Below are positions 26,849 to 35,951 of a DNA stretch of 64,000 nucleotides, piece after piece (the first letter of the stretch is position 1; the number at the start of each line of letters is the position of its first letter). This DNA is from Dyella_B sp036746095. Its GTDB lineage: Bacteria; Pseudomonadota; Gammaproteobacteria; Xanthomonadales; Rhodanobacteraceae. The notes below the pieces were generated by a model that saw only the letters and a list, made by a program, of their open reading frames with translations, was not told the origin of the DNA and searched no databases. A program made the position numbers and the translations under genes. The stretch lies in NCBI RefSeq assembly GCF_036746095.1, contig NZ_DAIOEU010000019.1, positions 1-64,000 on the forward strand, given 5' to 3'.

Positions 26849-27997
26849 ATGAGAGTTGCGAATGAGGGAACCATGTCCGTTGCCGCCACACCGGCCAGAA
26901 CGCTGACCGTTGTGCAGCTCATCCCCGCGCTGCATTCGGGCGGCGCTGAGCGCTCGGTGCTGGAGATGGGACAGGCGCTGGTGCAGGCCGGACATCGCTC
27001 GGTAGTCATTTCCGCGGGCGGCCGTATGACCGCGCAGCTCCAGGCCGAAGGCAGCGAACACATCACCCTGGATATCGGCCGCAAGTCGCTGAGCACGCTC
27101 GGCAGGCTGTGGCGCCTGCGGCGCATCCTGCGCGAGCTGAAGCCGGACGTGGTCCACGTTCGCTCGCGGCTGCCGGCATGGCTGGGCTGGTGGGCACTCA
27201 AGGGCATGTCGCCCAGGCCGCATTTCATCACCACCGTGCACGGGCTCAACTCGCCCGGCCGCTACAGCGCGATCATGCTGCGCGGCGAGCGCATCGTGGT
27301 GGTCTCGCAAACGGTGCGCGATTACCTCATCAGCCACTATAGCAAGCTCGATACCACCCGCATCCGCATCATTCCGCGCGGTATCGATCCGGAAGCCTTT
27401 CCGTACGGGCATCGTCCCGAGGAGGGCTGGCAGAAGGCCTTCTTCAACGAATTTCCCAAGCTCGCCGGCGCACCGCTGCTTACCCTGCCCGGCCGAGGCA
27501 CGCGCCTGAAAGGCCATCACGACGCGATCGAACTGGTGGCCGAGCTCAAGCAGCGCGGCATCGACACGCGCCTGCTGCTGCTCGGCGTGGTCGAGCCCGG
27601 TCGTGAAGCCTATGTGCGCGAGTTGAAAGACCTGATCAAAGGCCGCGGCGTGGAAAACCAGGTAGTGATGACCCCGGCACGCCAGGACGTGCGGGACATC
27701 TACGCCATGTCCGCCCTGGTGCTGCAACTTTCCAACAAACCCGAAGCCTTCGGCCGCACCGTGGTGGAGGCTTTGGCGCTGTGCCGTCCCGTGCTCGGCT
27801 ATGCCCACGGTGGCGTGGGCGAGTTGTTGGCCGAGCTCTATCCCGCCGGCCGCGTACCGCCCGGCGACCGCGAGCGCCTGGTCGAGCGTGCCGCCGAACT
27901 GCTGCGCGTCGCGCCACCCATCGCGCCGCTGCAACGCTATCGCCTGATCGACATGCAGCACGCCGCATTGGCGTTGTACGAGGAAGTGACAGGCTAG
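26849..27997 (+). CDS. Glycosyltransferase family 4 protein
   Basis: The 382-residue GT-B protein shows the N-terminal acceptor-domain motif VVQLIPALHSGGAERSVLEMGQAL, VVHVRSRLPAWLGWW and the donor-domain segments IIPRGIDPEAF, LTLPGRGTRLKGHHDAIEL and the sugar-nucleotide site SNKPEAFGRTVVEALALCRPVLGYAHGGVGELL. It probably adds a sugar to the LPS core on the cytosolic face. An alternative ATG at 26873 would remove eight residues; neither start has ideal ribosome-site spacing. It opens a cluster of LPS assembly genes. Confidence 0.88.
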   Translation: MRVANEGTMSVAATPARTLTVVQLIPALHSGGAERSVLEMGQALVQAGHRSVVISAGGRMTAQLQAEGSEHITLDIGRKSLSTLGRLWRLRRILRELKPDVVHVRSRLPAWLGWWALKGMSPRPHFITTVHGLNSPGRYSAIMLRGERIVVVSQTVRDYLISHYSKLDTTRIRIIPRGIDPEAFPYGHRPEEGWQKAFFNEFPKLAGAPLLTLPGRGTRLKGHHDAIELVAELKQRGIDTRLLLLGVVEPGREAYVRELKDLIKGRGVENQVVMTPARQDVRDIYAMSALVLQLSNKPEAFGRTVVEALALCRPVLGYAHGGVGELLAELYPAGRVPPGDRERLVERAAELLRVAPPIAPLQRYRLIDMQHAALALYEEVTG

Positions 27998-28135
27998 CCC
28001 TGCACTTTGTAGTCTCGAAAGGCAATCCCCGCATCCCCACGTGCATGTTGCGGGGGATCGTCCCAGCCCACGCGGTGACAGCAGCCATTTGGCTCGTTTA
28101 TTGTCCTGCGTTGACTAGGCCTCACTCCCCCGCCC

Positions 28136-29410
28136 GTGACCTCTCAGCGTCTCCCGGATTTTCTGCAAAGCATCGGATTCTTCGCATGGTGGCCGCTGTG
28201 GTTGCTGGCGGTGCTGCTGCCGTTTGGCCGGAGTGCTGAGCTCGGCACGCTGCTATGTCTGGTCGGCGTTGTACTGGTGTTTAGCCGTGACCGTACAGCG
28301 TGGCGTGGCGATTACGCGGCGCGATTGTTTTTCGTGTTGCTGGCCTGCTACGTCGGTGCGGCCTTGGTGTCATCGTTCGCGGCGGTGATGCCTGGCAAAA
28401 GTTGGAGCACCACGGCCGGACTGCTGCGCTATCTGCCGCTTGGCTTATACGCGGCCCATACGCTGCGTAGCACGCGGTCGCTGCACCGGTTCTATGCGGC
28501 GTTGGCTGCCGTGATCCTATTCTGGGTGGTGGATGCATGGATGCAAATGCTGACCGGCTGGAGCCTGCGCGGCCATGCGGAGCCCGAACGCATCTCCGGC
28601 TTGTTCGGCGCGGACGATCCCAAGCTGGGGCCGACATTGGCGGTGCTGTCGCCGTTCTTGCTGTGGACGGGGCGCCATCATGGAGGAAGGTGGGGCTTGG
28701 TCCTCGTGTTCCTGCTGCTGCTTGGTCCGGTATTGCTGAGCGGCTCGCGTTCCGCGTGGATCGGCTTTGGCGTGGTCACGCTGGTGTTCATTTGGCGCGA
28801 AGCAGGTTCGCCGCTGCGTTTTTTGGCCATATGTGTGGCATGTGGCCTGGCATTGCTGGCGGCAGGCGGTATCGCCTGGAAGACCTCGGCGCGTTTCGAT
28901 GCACGCATGCAGCGCACGTTGATGGTTTTCAGCGGGAACGAGCAATCGATCAACCAAGCAGCGACGGGGCGCCTGGATATCTGGCATACCGGTTGGCGCA
29001 TGATCGAGGCCCATCCGCTGCTTGGCGTGGGTGTGCGTGGATTCCGTTACGCCTATCCGCATTACGCGCCGGCGAACGATCACTTCATGGTGGCGGAGAA
29101 TTGCGGCGATGGCGTCGGCGCCTGCCATCCGCATCAGTTGGTGATGGAGGTGCTGGCCGAAACCGGTATCGCGGGCGCACTGTCATGGCTGGCGGGTGTG
29201 GCGCTTGCCGTTCGCGCGTGGCGCCGTGCGGGGACGGTTGGCCGAGCGGCGGCGTTTCCTATCACCGTATCGCTGGCGGCGATGCTGTTTCCGCTCAATT
29301 CCCATCTGGCCTTTTATTCCGCCTGGTGGGGCCTGTTGTTTGCGTGGCTGCTGGGGCTATGGTGTGCTGCGCTGTTTGCTGTGACGAAGGAGCCGGGCGA
29401 TGGCACGTGA
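28136..29410 (+). CDS. O-antigen ligase (WaaL/Wzy_C)-family membrane protein
   Basis: The 424-residue protein has about eleven membrane helices and the Wzy_C ligase/polymerase region: LLSGSRSAWIGFGVV (near 200-215), then the large periplasmic loop with TGRLDIWHTGWRMIEAHPLLGVGVRGFRYAYP, and HPHQLVMEVLAETGIAG. The Arg in GSRSAW and the His in HPHQ fit WaaL catalytic positions. It should ligate O-antigen or another glycan to lipid A-core in the periplasm. GTG is the start codon at 28136. The 3' end overlaps the next gene by 11 bases. Confidence 0.85.
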   Translation: MTSQRLPDFLQSIGFFAWWPLWLLAVLLPFGRSAELGTLLCLVGVVLVFSRDRTAWRGDYAARLFFVLLACYVGAALVSSFAAVMPGKSWSTTAGLLRYLPLGLYAAHTLRSTRSLHRFYAALAAVILFWVVDAWMQMLTGWSLRGHAEPERISGLFGADDPKLGPTLAVLSPFLLWTGRHHGGRWGLVLVFLLLLGPVLLSGSRSAWIGFGVVTLVFIWREAGSPLRFLAICVACGLALLAAGGIAWKTSARFDARMQRTLMVFSGNEQSINQAATGRLDIWHTGWRMIEAHPLLGVGVRGFRYAYPHYAPANDHFMVAENCGDGVGACHPHQLVMEVLAETGIAGALSWLAGVALAVRAWRRAGTVGRAAAFPITVSLAAMLFPLNSHLAFYSAWWGLLFAWLLGLWCAALFAVTKEPGDGT

Positions 29411-30158
29411 ACCGCTTTCGGTAGTGCTGATCACCTACAACAACGCCGACACCCTCGATGCCTGCCTGCGCGAGGTGGACTGGGCGGACGAAATTGTCGT
29501 GCTCGATTCCGGTTCCAGCGACAGCACGGTGGCGATTGCGCGCATGCATGGCGCGCGGGTGGACGTGCATCCGTTCGACGATTACGGTCCGCAAAAACAG
29601 CGCGCCTACGATCTGGCACGCAACGACTGGATTCTCAACCTGGATGCGGACGAGATTCTTTCGCCGGGCACGCGCGCCATCATCGAGCGTGCGCTGGAAG
29701 ATCCCCGGCACGACGGTTTTCGCATTCCGCGTCGCGAGCGCATGTTCTGGACCGTGCAGCATCGGTGGAGCCACCGCAATGGTCACCTGCGGCTGTTCAA
29801 TCGCAGGCGTGGCGGCATGAACGATGTGGAAGTGCATTCGGCGGTGGAAGTGCGCGGGCCGGTGAAAACGCTATGGGGCGCGGATTTCGTCAACAACGGT
29901 GACGGCGATATCGCCACCCGCGTGGAAAAGATCAATCGCTACAGCAGCGGCATGGTGGCGCATAAGCTGCGTCGTGGGCAGCGGTTTACCGGTGTGCGCA
30001 TGGTGATGTATCCGCCGCTGTTCTTTTTTCGGCAGTTTGTGTTGAAACGGTATTGCTTGAGCGGCTGGGCGGGATTTATCGCCAGCGTATTGGGCGCGTT
30101 TTATGTGTTTTTGAAGTACGCCAAGTTGCATGAGGCGCATAGGGCGCTGCGCAAATAA
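29400..30158 (+). CDS. Glycosyltransferase family 2 protein (WaaE/KdtX-like)
   Basis: The 252-residue GT-A enzyme has PLSVVLITYNNADTLDACLREVDWADEIVVLDSGSSDSTVAIA at the N-terminus, the DxD motif LNLDADE near residue 83, and the C-terminal amphipathic segment FFFRQFVLKRYCLSGWAGFIASVLGAFYVFLKYAKL that anchors it to the membrane. It resembles WaaE/KdtX, which adds glucose to LPS inner-core heptose. Its start overlaps the ligase gene by 11 bases, so they are co-transcribed. Confidence 0.88.
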   Translation: MAREPLSVVLITYNNADTLDACLREVDWADEIVVLDSGSSDSTVAIARMHGARVDVHPFDDYGPQKQRAYDLARNDWILNLDADEILSPGTRAIIERALEDPRHDGFRIPRRERMFWTVQHRWSHRNGHLRLFNRRRGGMNDVEVHSAVEVRGPVKTLWGADFVNNGDGDIATRVEKINRYSSGMVAHKLRRGQRFTGVRMVMYPPLFFFRQFVLKRYCLSGWAGFIASVLGAFYVFLKYAKLHEAHRALRK

Positions 30159-30167
30159 ATATCATGG

Positions 30168-30195
30168 CTGTCTTCCGTTTTCGCGGGAATGACAG
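30168..30195. repeat. REP-like hairpin, single copy
   Basis: CTGTC/GACAG and TTCC/GGAA pair around GTTTTCGC. The right half reads TTTTCGCGGGAATGACAG and matches the REP-like unit at 41604-41632. It lies between two convergent glycosyltransferase genes. Confidence 0.5.
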
Positions 30196-30211
30196 CGTCG
30201 AGAGCGTGGCG

Positions 30212-31288
30212 TTAGTCGTTGCCCAATATCCGCACAAACTCGTCCGCAATCACGCGCGTACTGAAATGCCGGTCCACGAAATCGCGTGCCGCCGCACCCA
30301 TCGGCTCGCGCGTGCCCGCCTCGCACATCTTGAGAATGGCATCGCGCCACGCAGCTGCGTGGCCGGGCGGCAGCAGCAATCCGGTCACGTTGGGCGAAAG
30401 CGTTTCAGGCACGCCGCCGATATGGCTGCCGAGCACCGGTGCGCCGGCAGCTTGGGCTTCCACCGACACGCGGCCGAAGGTTTCGGTGGCGATGGAGGGG
30501 AACGCCAGCATCGAAATCGCGCTGTAGTAGGGATGCACGTCGTCGATCCAGCCGAGCATGTGATGGCGATGCGCAAAGGAGCCGGCCTCGATGCTCTCGC
30601 CCAACGGTTGCACGTCCGGGCCATGGCCCAGCCACAGGCAGTGCAGGCGAGATTCCTGTGCCATCGCGCCATCGAGTGCTTCCAGCAGCGTAAAAATGCC
30701 CTTGCTGTGATGGATGCGGCCAAAGTAGCCCAGCACGATGGCATCCTGCGGGATGCCAAGCCGGTGCAGGATCTCGCTGCGGCGTTGCGCGTCCGGCTTG
30801 CACCACGCCATGTTGACCGGGTTGTACAGCACGCGCACCCGTTGCGGCGGCACGCCGCGTTCCAGGTAAGCCTGTCGTGCATGCGCGGAGACGGCAAAAA
30901 AGCGTCGCGCCAGGCGCGGTACCAGGTAACCGGACACGCGTCCCATCGGAGGCGTGCGATGGCGGAACAGCGCGACCGGTATGCCGAGCACACGGCTCAT
31001 TAGGATCAACGGCCAGTATTCCTTGCCGAAGTTGCCGACCAGCCAATCCGGTTGCAGGTCGCGCGCCGCCCTGAAGGTGGCGCGATAGCCGCGCAGGTCG
31101 AACACATTGCGGAATTTCGCCGGATAAAGCTTGGCGCCCGAGTTGGCCAAGGCGTTGGCGATCAAGCCACCTGGATAAACCACCGCGCTGACCTCATGGC
31201 CCGCTTCCACCATGGCCTGGGCCAAGGCCACGAAATGGGTGGCCGCGCCGGTGTTTTCCGGATTGGTGCCGACGAAAAGGAATTTCAT
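30212..31288 (-). CDS. Glycosyltransferase family 4 protein
   Basis: The 358-residue GT-B enzyme starts with MKFLFVGTNPENTGAATHFVALAQAMVEAGHEV and carries LFRHRTPPMGRVSGYLVPRLARRFFAVSAHARQ, LYNPVNMAWCKP, LGYFGRIHHSKGIFTLLEAL and the donor site FPSIATETFGRVSVEAQAAGAPVLGSHIGGVPETL. It probably builds the LPS core. Its ATG overlaps the stop of the upstream polysaccharide deacetylase gene by four bases (ATGA), so the two are translationally coupled. The longer open frame to 31393 is not needed. Confidence 0.9.
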   Translation of the reverse strand: MKFLFVGTNPENTGAATHFVALAQAMVEAGHEVSAVVYPGGLIANALANSGAKLYPAKFRNVFDLRGYRATFRAARDLQPDWLVGNFGKEYWPLILMSRVLGIPVALFRHRTPPMGRVSGYLVPRLARRFFAVSAHARQAYLERGVPPQRVRVLYNPVNMAWCKPDAQRRSEILHRLGIPQDAIVLGYFGRIHHSKGIFTLLEALDGAMAQESRLHCLWLGHGPDVQPLGESIEAGSFAHRHHMLGWIDDVHPYYSAISMLAFPSIATETFGRVSVEAQAAGAPVLGSHIGGVPETLSPNVTGLLLPPGHAAAWRDAILKMCEAGTREPMGAAARDFVDRHFSTRVIADEFVRILGND

Positions 31289-32046
31289 GCGCGCCCGCTC
31301 TCGTAGCGTTTGTTTTCGTATTGGGTGAATGCGCGCATGGCGAATTGCGGCAGCATGTGATGCCGAGCGACTTGCACGCGCGGCAGGCGCCACAAATCCG
31401 TGCCGATGATGGCGCGGCCTCGCTGGGTGGTCGTGGCCGCCATGTAGCCTGATGCGCGTGTTATGTCGGCGACCCGATCGTCCATGTCGCCGTAGGGGTA
31501 GCAGAACTGCGTGACCGGCGCGCCCAGCACGTCTTCGAGATCGGACTTGCTGCCGGCGATCTCATCGTGCAGCTGCGTGTCGCTGCATTGGCGCAGGCGT
31601 GGATGGGAGCGCGTATGTGCGCCGATTTCCATGCCGCCTTGGTGCCAGGCGCGCAGCTGCCCTGGGGTCATCAAGGGTTTTCGGATGCCAAGCTTTTCGG
31701 CGTCCCAACTGTTGTAGCCGCCGATGCTGCCGCTCACCACGTAGCAGGTGGCGGTGAAGCCGTAGCGTTGCAGCACTGGCATGGCGAACTGGAGATTGTC
31801 GACGTAGCCGTCGTCCAGCGTGATGACCGCGATGCGCCCCTGCTGCTCCCCGCGCAGGTAAGGCATCGCATCGCGCATCGACAGGCCGGCGTAGCCCAGG
31901 CGCTTGAGCAGCCACATCTGGCGCGCGAACGCACCTGGACTCACATACAGGCTGCGCCAGCGCTCGAGGCCGCGTGGCGCCTGCGCGACGTTGTGGTACA
32001 TGAAAATCGGACAGGCCCGGGCCTGCTGTCCTTGCTGCGCTGTCAT
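31285..32046 (-). CDS. Polysaccharide deacetylase (NodB-homology) family protein
   Basis: The 253-residue protein shows the CE4 motifs: IFMYHNV at the N-terminus, ITLDDGYVDN (motif 1 with the catalytic and metal Asp pair, near 97), IGAHTRSHPRL (motif 2 metal histidines, near 160) and FCYPYGDMDDRVADI (motif 3, near 195). There is no signal peptide, so it probably acts on a cytosolic or lipid-linked sugar. The frame remains open upstream through the acyltransferase gene, but that extension is an antiphase reading and is rejected. It lies between the acyltransferase and the GT4 gene on the same strand. Confidence 0.9.
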   Translation of the reverse strand: MTAQQGQQARACPIFMYHNVAQAPRGLERWRSLYVSPGAFARQMWLLKRLGYAGLSMRDAMPYLRGEQQGRIAVITLDDGYVDNLQFAMPVLQRYGFTATCYVVSGSIGGYNSWDAEKLGIRKPLMTPGQLRAWHQGGMEIGAHTRSHPRLRQCSDTQLHDEIAGSKSDLEDVLGAPVTQFCYPYGDMDDRVADITRASGYMAATTTQRGRAIIGTDLWRLPRVQVARHHMLPQFAMRAFTQYENKRYESGRA

Positions 32047-32213
32047 GCCGTGTTCCTGGTCAGCCTGACGCAAAATCTTACGGCAATCGGCGGTGCCGGA
32101 CGGTTTTCCGACCGGCGAAGGGAGTGGTTGCGGGGCATGACGATGGGCGCGAAGAGGGCCAATGCGCCTATGTACCGGGAGAGGCTGACGCCAGCCTGTC
32201 GGGTGATCGCCGC

Positions 32214-33140
32214 TCAATAAATCGGTGGAGAACCTTCCGGCCGCGTCTTGAAGCGCTTGTGCACCCACAGGTACTGCTCCGGCGCCTCGCGCACCATGTC
32301 CTCGATGCAATGGTTGATGCGTGCGGTGTCGGCCTCGGCATCCGCGCCGGGCAGGTTTTCCAGCGGCGCGCCCAGGCGCAGGGCATAACCCTGGCTGCCC
32401 GGCAGGCGGCGGTGGAAGAACGGCACCACCACCGAACGGGACAGGCGCGCCAGGTGATGCGTGCCGGTGATGGTGGCGGCGATCACGCCGAAGAACGGCA
32501 CGAAGGCGTTGTCCTTGCTGCGCATGTCCTGGTCGGGCGCGTACCACAGTGTGCCGCCGCTGCGCAGGTATTTCACGGTGCCGCGGATGTCGTCCTTGTC
32601 GAACATCGCACGTGCATAGCCCAGGCGTGCGCGCAGCACCGCCCATTCGAACACCGGGTTGTCCATGCGCCGGTACATGCCGGCGATGCGGATGCGTTGC
32701 GATACCAGCCGCGCGCACAGTTCCAGGTGCGAAAAGTGGCCGCCGACCAGCAGCACGCCTCGGCCTTGGGCGTGCGCGGCTTCCAGATGTTCCAGCCCTT
32801 CGATGGTCACGGGGATCTTCTCGATGGCGCGGTCCGAACCCATCCAGCCGAGCGTGAACTCGACCAGCATCATGCCGATGTCGCGCAGATGCGCATCGAC
32901 CAGTGCCGCCTGCGCCTTGGCGTCCAGCTCGGGGAAGCACAGCGCGATGTTGGTCGCGGCGATCTTGCGCCGCGGCGAGGGAACGCGTTCGATCAACCAG
33001 CCCAGCGCGCGGCCGATGCCCATCAATACCGGGAACGGCAGCATGGCGATCAGCTTCATGAGCCCTAAGCCGATCCATGCCGGCCAAAGGCGCGGTGCGA
33101 GGAGGGAGCGGGTGAAAGAGGGATAAGGTGTTCCGGGCAT
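32214..33140 (-). CDS. LpxL/HtrB-type lipid A acyltransferase
   Basis: The 308-residue inner-membrane enzyme transfers a secondary acyl chain to lipid A. An N-terminal hydrophobic helix (LMKLIAMLPFPVLMGIGRALGWLI) is followed by the catalytic H-x4-E motif in VGGHFSHLELCARL (near 137), the substrate segment GMYRRMDNPVFEW and APDQDMRSKDNAFVPFFGV. The start at 33140 (MPGTPYPSF) is preferred; the frame stays open far upstream into waaA but without similarity. It is divergent from waaA, which makes the preceding Kdo2-lipid A intermediate. Confidence 0.9.
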   Translation of the reverse strand: MPGTPYPSFTRSLLAPRLWPAWIGLGLMKLIAMLPFPVLMGIGRALGWLIERVPSPRRKIAATNIALCFPELDAKAQAALVDAHLRDIGMMLVEFTLGWMGSDRAIEKIPVTIEGLEHLEAAHAQGRGVLLVGGHFSHLELCARLVSQRIRIAGMYRRMDNPVFEWAVLRARLGYARAMFDKDDIRGTVKYLRSGGTLWYAPDQDMRSKDNAFVPFFGVIAATITGTHHLARLSRSVVVPFFHRRLPGSQGYALRLGAPLENLPGADAEADTARINHCIEDMVREAPEQYLWVHKRFKTRPEGSPPIY

Positions 33141-33245
33141 TCGGACGATTGTAGCGGCTGGCTTACGTTCCCTCTCCTGTTCGACCGAAGGCGGGTGGCG
33201 TGTCGACCCGTATACTTTCGCGTCCCGGGCCGGAACGACACCACG

Positions 33246-34511
33246 TTGCGCTACCTCTACACCCTCCTGATGTACCTGGCCACGCCGCTGATCGTGATGC
33301 GCTTGCTGACGCGCGGGATGCGCTACGGCAATTACCACCAGCGCTGGCCGGAGCGTTTCGGCTTCTTCAAGGCGCCGGACCTGCGCGGCAGCATCTGGGT
33401 GCATGCCGTCTCGGTGGGCGAGGTGAATGCGGCCGAGCCGTTGATCAAGGCACTGCGCCAGGACTACCCCAACGCGCCGCTGGTCGTTACCACGGTGACG
33501 CCCACCGGTTCGGCACGCGTGCAGCAGCTGTTTGGCGACAGCGTGTTTCATGTGTATTTGCCGTACGACCTGCCGTTCTCCGTGCATCGCTTTCTCAAGC
33601 AGGTGCGGCCGCGGCTGGCGCTGATCGTGGAGACGGAGATCTGGCCGAACCTGTACTTCGGCTGCTATCGGCGCGGGATTCCGCTGATGATCGTCAATGC
33701 GCGCCTGTCCGGCCGCTCACTGCGCGGCTACGCACCGATGCGCGCGTTGCTGCGCTCGGCGCTGCGCTGCGTGCGGCAGATCGCGGCGCAATCGCGCACC
33801 GATGCCGCGCGCTATCGGTTGCTGGGAGCCGATCCGGCCCTGGTCACCGTCAGCGGCAATCTCAAATTCGACATGCCGGTGCCGGATGGCGCACTGGAAG
33901 GCGGCGAAGCATTCCGTCAGCAATGGGGTCATCTGCGTCCGGTATGGATTGCCGCCAGCACGCACGAGGGCGAGGAGCTGGCGGTGCTGGAGGCGCACCT
34001 GGAAGTGCTCAAGCGGCTGCCCGATGCCTTGTTGCTGATCGCGCCGCGCCATCCCGAGCGTTTCCGCCTGGTGGAGCATTCCGTGCGCAGCCTGGGCTTC
34101 ACTATGGCGATGCGCAGTGCCGACCGCGTGCCGGGGGAATCACACCAGGTCTTCGTGATCGACACGATGGGCGAGCTGATGCCGTTTTTCGCCGCATCCG
34201 ACGTCGCCTTCGTCGGCGGCAGCCTGGTGCCGATCGGCGGCCACAACGTGCTCGAGCCTGCCTCGCTGGCTCGCCCGGTGCTGGTGGGGCCGCATACCTT
34301 CAATTTCGAGGAAATCACCCTGACGCTGATTCGCGGCGGCGGCGCGAAGCGCGTGATGCAGAGCGAAGCGCTAGGTGGCGAGGTGCTGGAACTGCTGCAG
34401 GACGAGGTGCGTTGCAGGCAGATGGGGCGCCAGGCGCGGGTAGTGTTCGACAGCGAGCGGGGCGCCGTGCGGCGCGTGATGCATCTGATCGATCGAATGC
34501 TGCAGGAATAG
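33246..34511 (+). CDS. waaA: 3-deoxy-D-manno-octulosonic acid (Kdo) transferase
   Basis: The 421-residue GT30 enzyme attaches Kdo residues from CMP-Kdo to lipid IVA at the inner membrane. It aligns with E. coli WaaA along its length: the N-terminal anchor YLYTLLMYLATPLIVMRLL, IWVHAVSVGEVNAAEPLI with the catalytic Glu, TTVTPTGSARVQQLFG, ETEIWPNLYFGCYRRGIPLMIVNARLSGRS, WIAASTHEGEE and FVGGSLVPIGGHNVLEP. The start is taken as TTG at 33246, which matches the family N-terminus; a GTG at 33195 would add 17 residues without similarity. Confidence 0.94.
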   Translation: MRYLYTLLMYLATPLIVMRLLTRGMRYGNYHQRWPERFGFFKAPDLRGSIWVHAVSVGEVNAAEPLIKALRQDYPNAPLVVTTVTPTGSARVQQLFGDSVFHVYLPYDLPFSVHRFLKQVRPRLALIVETEIWPNLYFGCYRRGIPLMIVNARLSGRSLRGYAPMRALLRSALRCVRQIAAQSRTDAARYRLLGADPALVTVSGNLKFDMPVPDGALEGGEAFRQQWGHLRPVWIAASTHEGEELAVLEAHLEVLKRLPDALLLIAPRHPERFRLVEHSVRSLGFTMAMRSADRVPGESHQVFVIDTMGELMPFFAASDVAFVGGSLVPIGGHNVLEPASLARPVLVGPHTFNFEEITLTLIRGGGAKRVMQSEALGGEVLELLQDEVRCRQMGRQARVVFDSERGAVRRVMHLIDRMLQE

Positions 34512-34526
34512 TTTTCTTGCAGGCAC

Positions 34527-34555
34527 AAAAAAGGCCGGAACGTCCGGCCTTTTTT
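34527..34555. terminator. Bidirectional Rho-independent terminator between waaA and tolC
   Basis: A 13-bp perfect stem (AAAAAAGGCCGGA with TCCGGCCTTTTTT) closes an ACG loop. It has an A-tract on one side and a T-tract on the other, so it can stop both waaA (+) and the convergent tolC (-) transcripts. Confidence 0.92.
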
Positions 34556-34571
34556 GATCGATTCATGCAGG

Positions 34572-35918
34572 TTACTGCAATAGCGAATTGACGTTCTGGA
34601 TATCGTCATAGGTGATGGTGCCGGCCGATTGCTTCAGCAGCAGGCGGTTGAGCACCAGCTGATGGCGTGCCGTCGAGTAGGTACTCTGCGCCTGGGTCAG
34701 CTGCTGGATGGAGGTCAACACGTCCAGCATGATCTGCGTGCCCACCTGGAAGCCGGCCTTGGTGGCGTCCACGGCCTTCTGCGCCGAATCCACCGCGGCC
34801 TTGCCCGATTCCACTTCGCTGATACCGGCCAGTACCGAGTTGTAGTAGTTCAGCGTGTTCTGGATGGTCTGGCGGCGGGTCAGTTCCAGCGAATCCTGCG
34901 CTTCATCGCGCTGATAGATGGTCTGACGCACCTTCGACTGCGTGGCGCCGCCTTCGAAGATCGGCACCGACAGCGTGATGCCGATGGTGTTGCCGTAACG
35001 GCCGTTGCCGGCGACGTTGTAGCTGCCGTTCTCAAGCCATGAAGTGCTCTTGCCGCGAGACAGGCTGGCCGTGATCGTCGGCAAGTGGCCGGCGCGGGCG
35101 GCGTTGACGGTATGCTCCGCGGCGTCGACGGAGAGCTGCGAGGACAGCAGGGTCGGATTGTTCTTCAGCGAACTGTCCACCCATGACTGGGGATCGGCCG
35201 GCGCGGGCGGCGTCATCGGCAGGTCGTCGCGCAGCTTCTTCAGATCGCCGACCGGCTTGCCGGTGATCACGCTCAACGCCTGGCGATCGTTGGCCAGGGT
35301 GTTCTCGTAAGTCACCGTGGTCGCCTTGGCGGCTTCGTAATACGACTTGGCCTGATACACGTTGGTGATGGCGGCAATGCCCACCTTGTATTGCTGTTCG
35401 GCCTGGTCGTAGGTGACGCGAAAGGCTTCTTCGTTCGCCTTGGCGTAAGCGACCTGTTCCTCGTCGTTCAAAACAGTGAAATAGGCGCTGGCGACGCGCA
35501 CGAATAATTCCTGCGCGGCAGCCTCATAGGTTTTTTCCTGCGCATCGGCGGTGGAGTGCGCGGCCTGGAGGTTGGCGACATCGGACAGGTTGAGGATGGT
35601 CTGGTCGATGCTGGCCGAAATCGAGCGCGTGCGCTCGTGTCCGCTGATGATGCCGCTGTTGCCGTTGTTGAGGCCGGTAAAATTGTTATTGCCGGTAATG
35701 CTTTGTTGCTGCAGGCTCATGCCCGCGCTGATCTGCGGCAGCAGCAGCGCGCGTGCCTGCGGGATGCCTTCGTGAACGGAGAGACGGGTGGCGTCGGCCT
35801 GTGCCAGCACAGGGTCGTTCGCACGCGCCTGACGGTATGCATCCAGCAAATCCTCGCCATGGCTGGGCAGGGACACTGCGGCCAGGGACAGGGCAAGGGT
35901 CAGAAGCTTCAAGCGCAT
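34572..35918 (-). CDS. tolC: TolC-family outer-membrane efflux/secretion channel
   Basis: The 448-residue protein has a signal peptide (MRLKLLTLALSLAAVSLPSHG) and two OEP repeats of long coiled-coil helices and beta segments: EDLLDAYRQARANDPVLAQADATR, PQISAGMSL, YNSVLAGISEVESGKAAVDSAQKAVDATKAGFQVGTQIMLDVL and IGITLSVPIFEGG. It forms the trimeric exit duct for RND exporters and type I secretion. The conserved motif QAxxxYxxAxxxYVxxxLxLk near the C-terminus is visible as QAQSTYSTARHQLVLNRLLLK. It is followed on the same strand by no partner gene; pcm lies upstream by 33 bases and is likely co-transcribed. Confidence 0.93.
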   Translation of the reverse strand: MRLKLLTLALSLAAVSLPSHGEDLLDAYRQARANDPVLAQADATRLSVHEGIPQARALLLPQISAGMSLQQQSITGNNNFTGLNNGNSGIISGHERTRSISASIDQTILNLSDVANLQAAHSTADAQEKTYEAAAQELFVRVASAYFTVLNDEEQVAYAKANEEAFRVTYDQAEQQYKVGIAAITNVYQAKSYYEAAKATTVTYENTLANDRQALSVITGKPVGDLKKLRDDLPMTPPAPADPQSWVDSSLKNNPTLLSSQLSVDAAEHTVNAARAGHLPTITASLSRGKSTSWLENGSYNVAGNGRYGNTIGITLSVPIFEGGATQSKVRQTIYQRDEAQDSLELTRRQTIQNTLNYYNSVLAGISEVESGKAAVDSAQKAVDATKAGFQVGTQIMLDVLTSIQQLTQAQSTYSTARHQLVLNRLLLKQSAGTITYDDIQNVNSLLQ

Positions 35919-35951
35919 GGTTCGCCTCGTAGGTCGGGGAATCGATCAGGG

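Noticed and set aside
31285..33087. A 600-codon frame that would fuse the deacetylase to an N-terminal extension
   Set aside because: The extension overlaps the lipid A acyltransferase gene in another frame and is low-complexity Arg/Gly/Ala; the true start is at 32046.
26849..34511. Possible horizontally acquired O-antigen island
   Set aside because: The genes have the same GC-rich codon style as their neighbours and no mobile element flanks them; they look like a resident core-LPS cluster.
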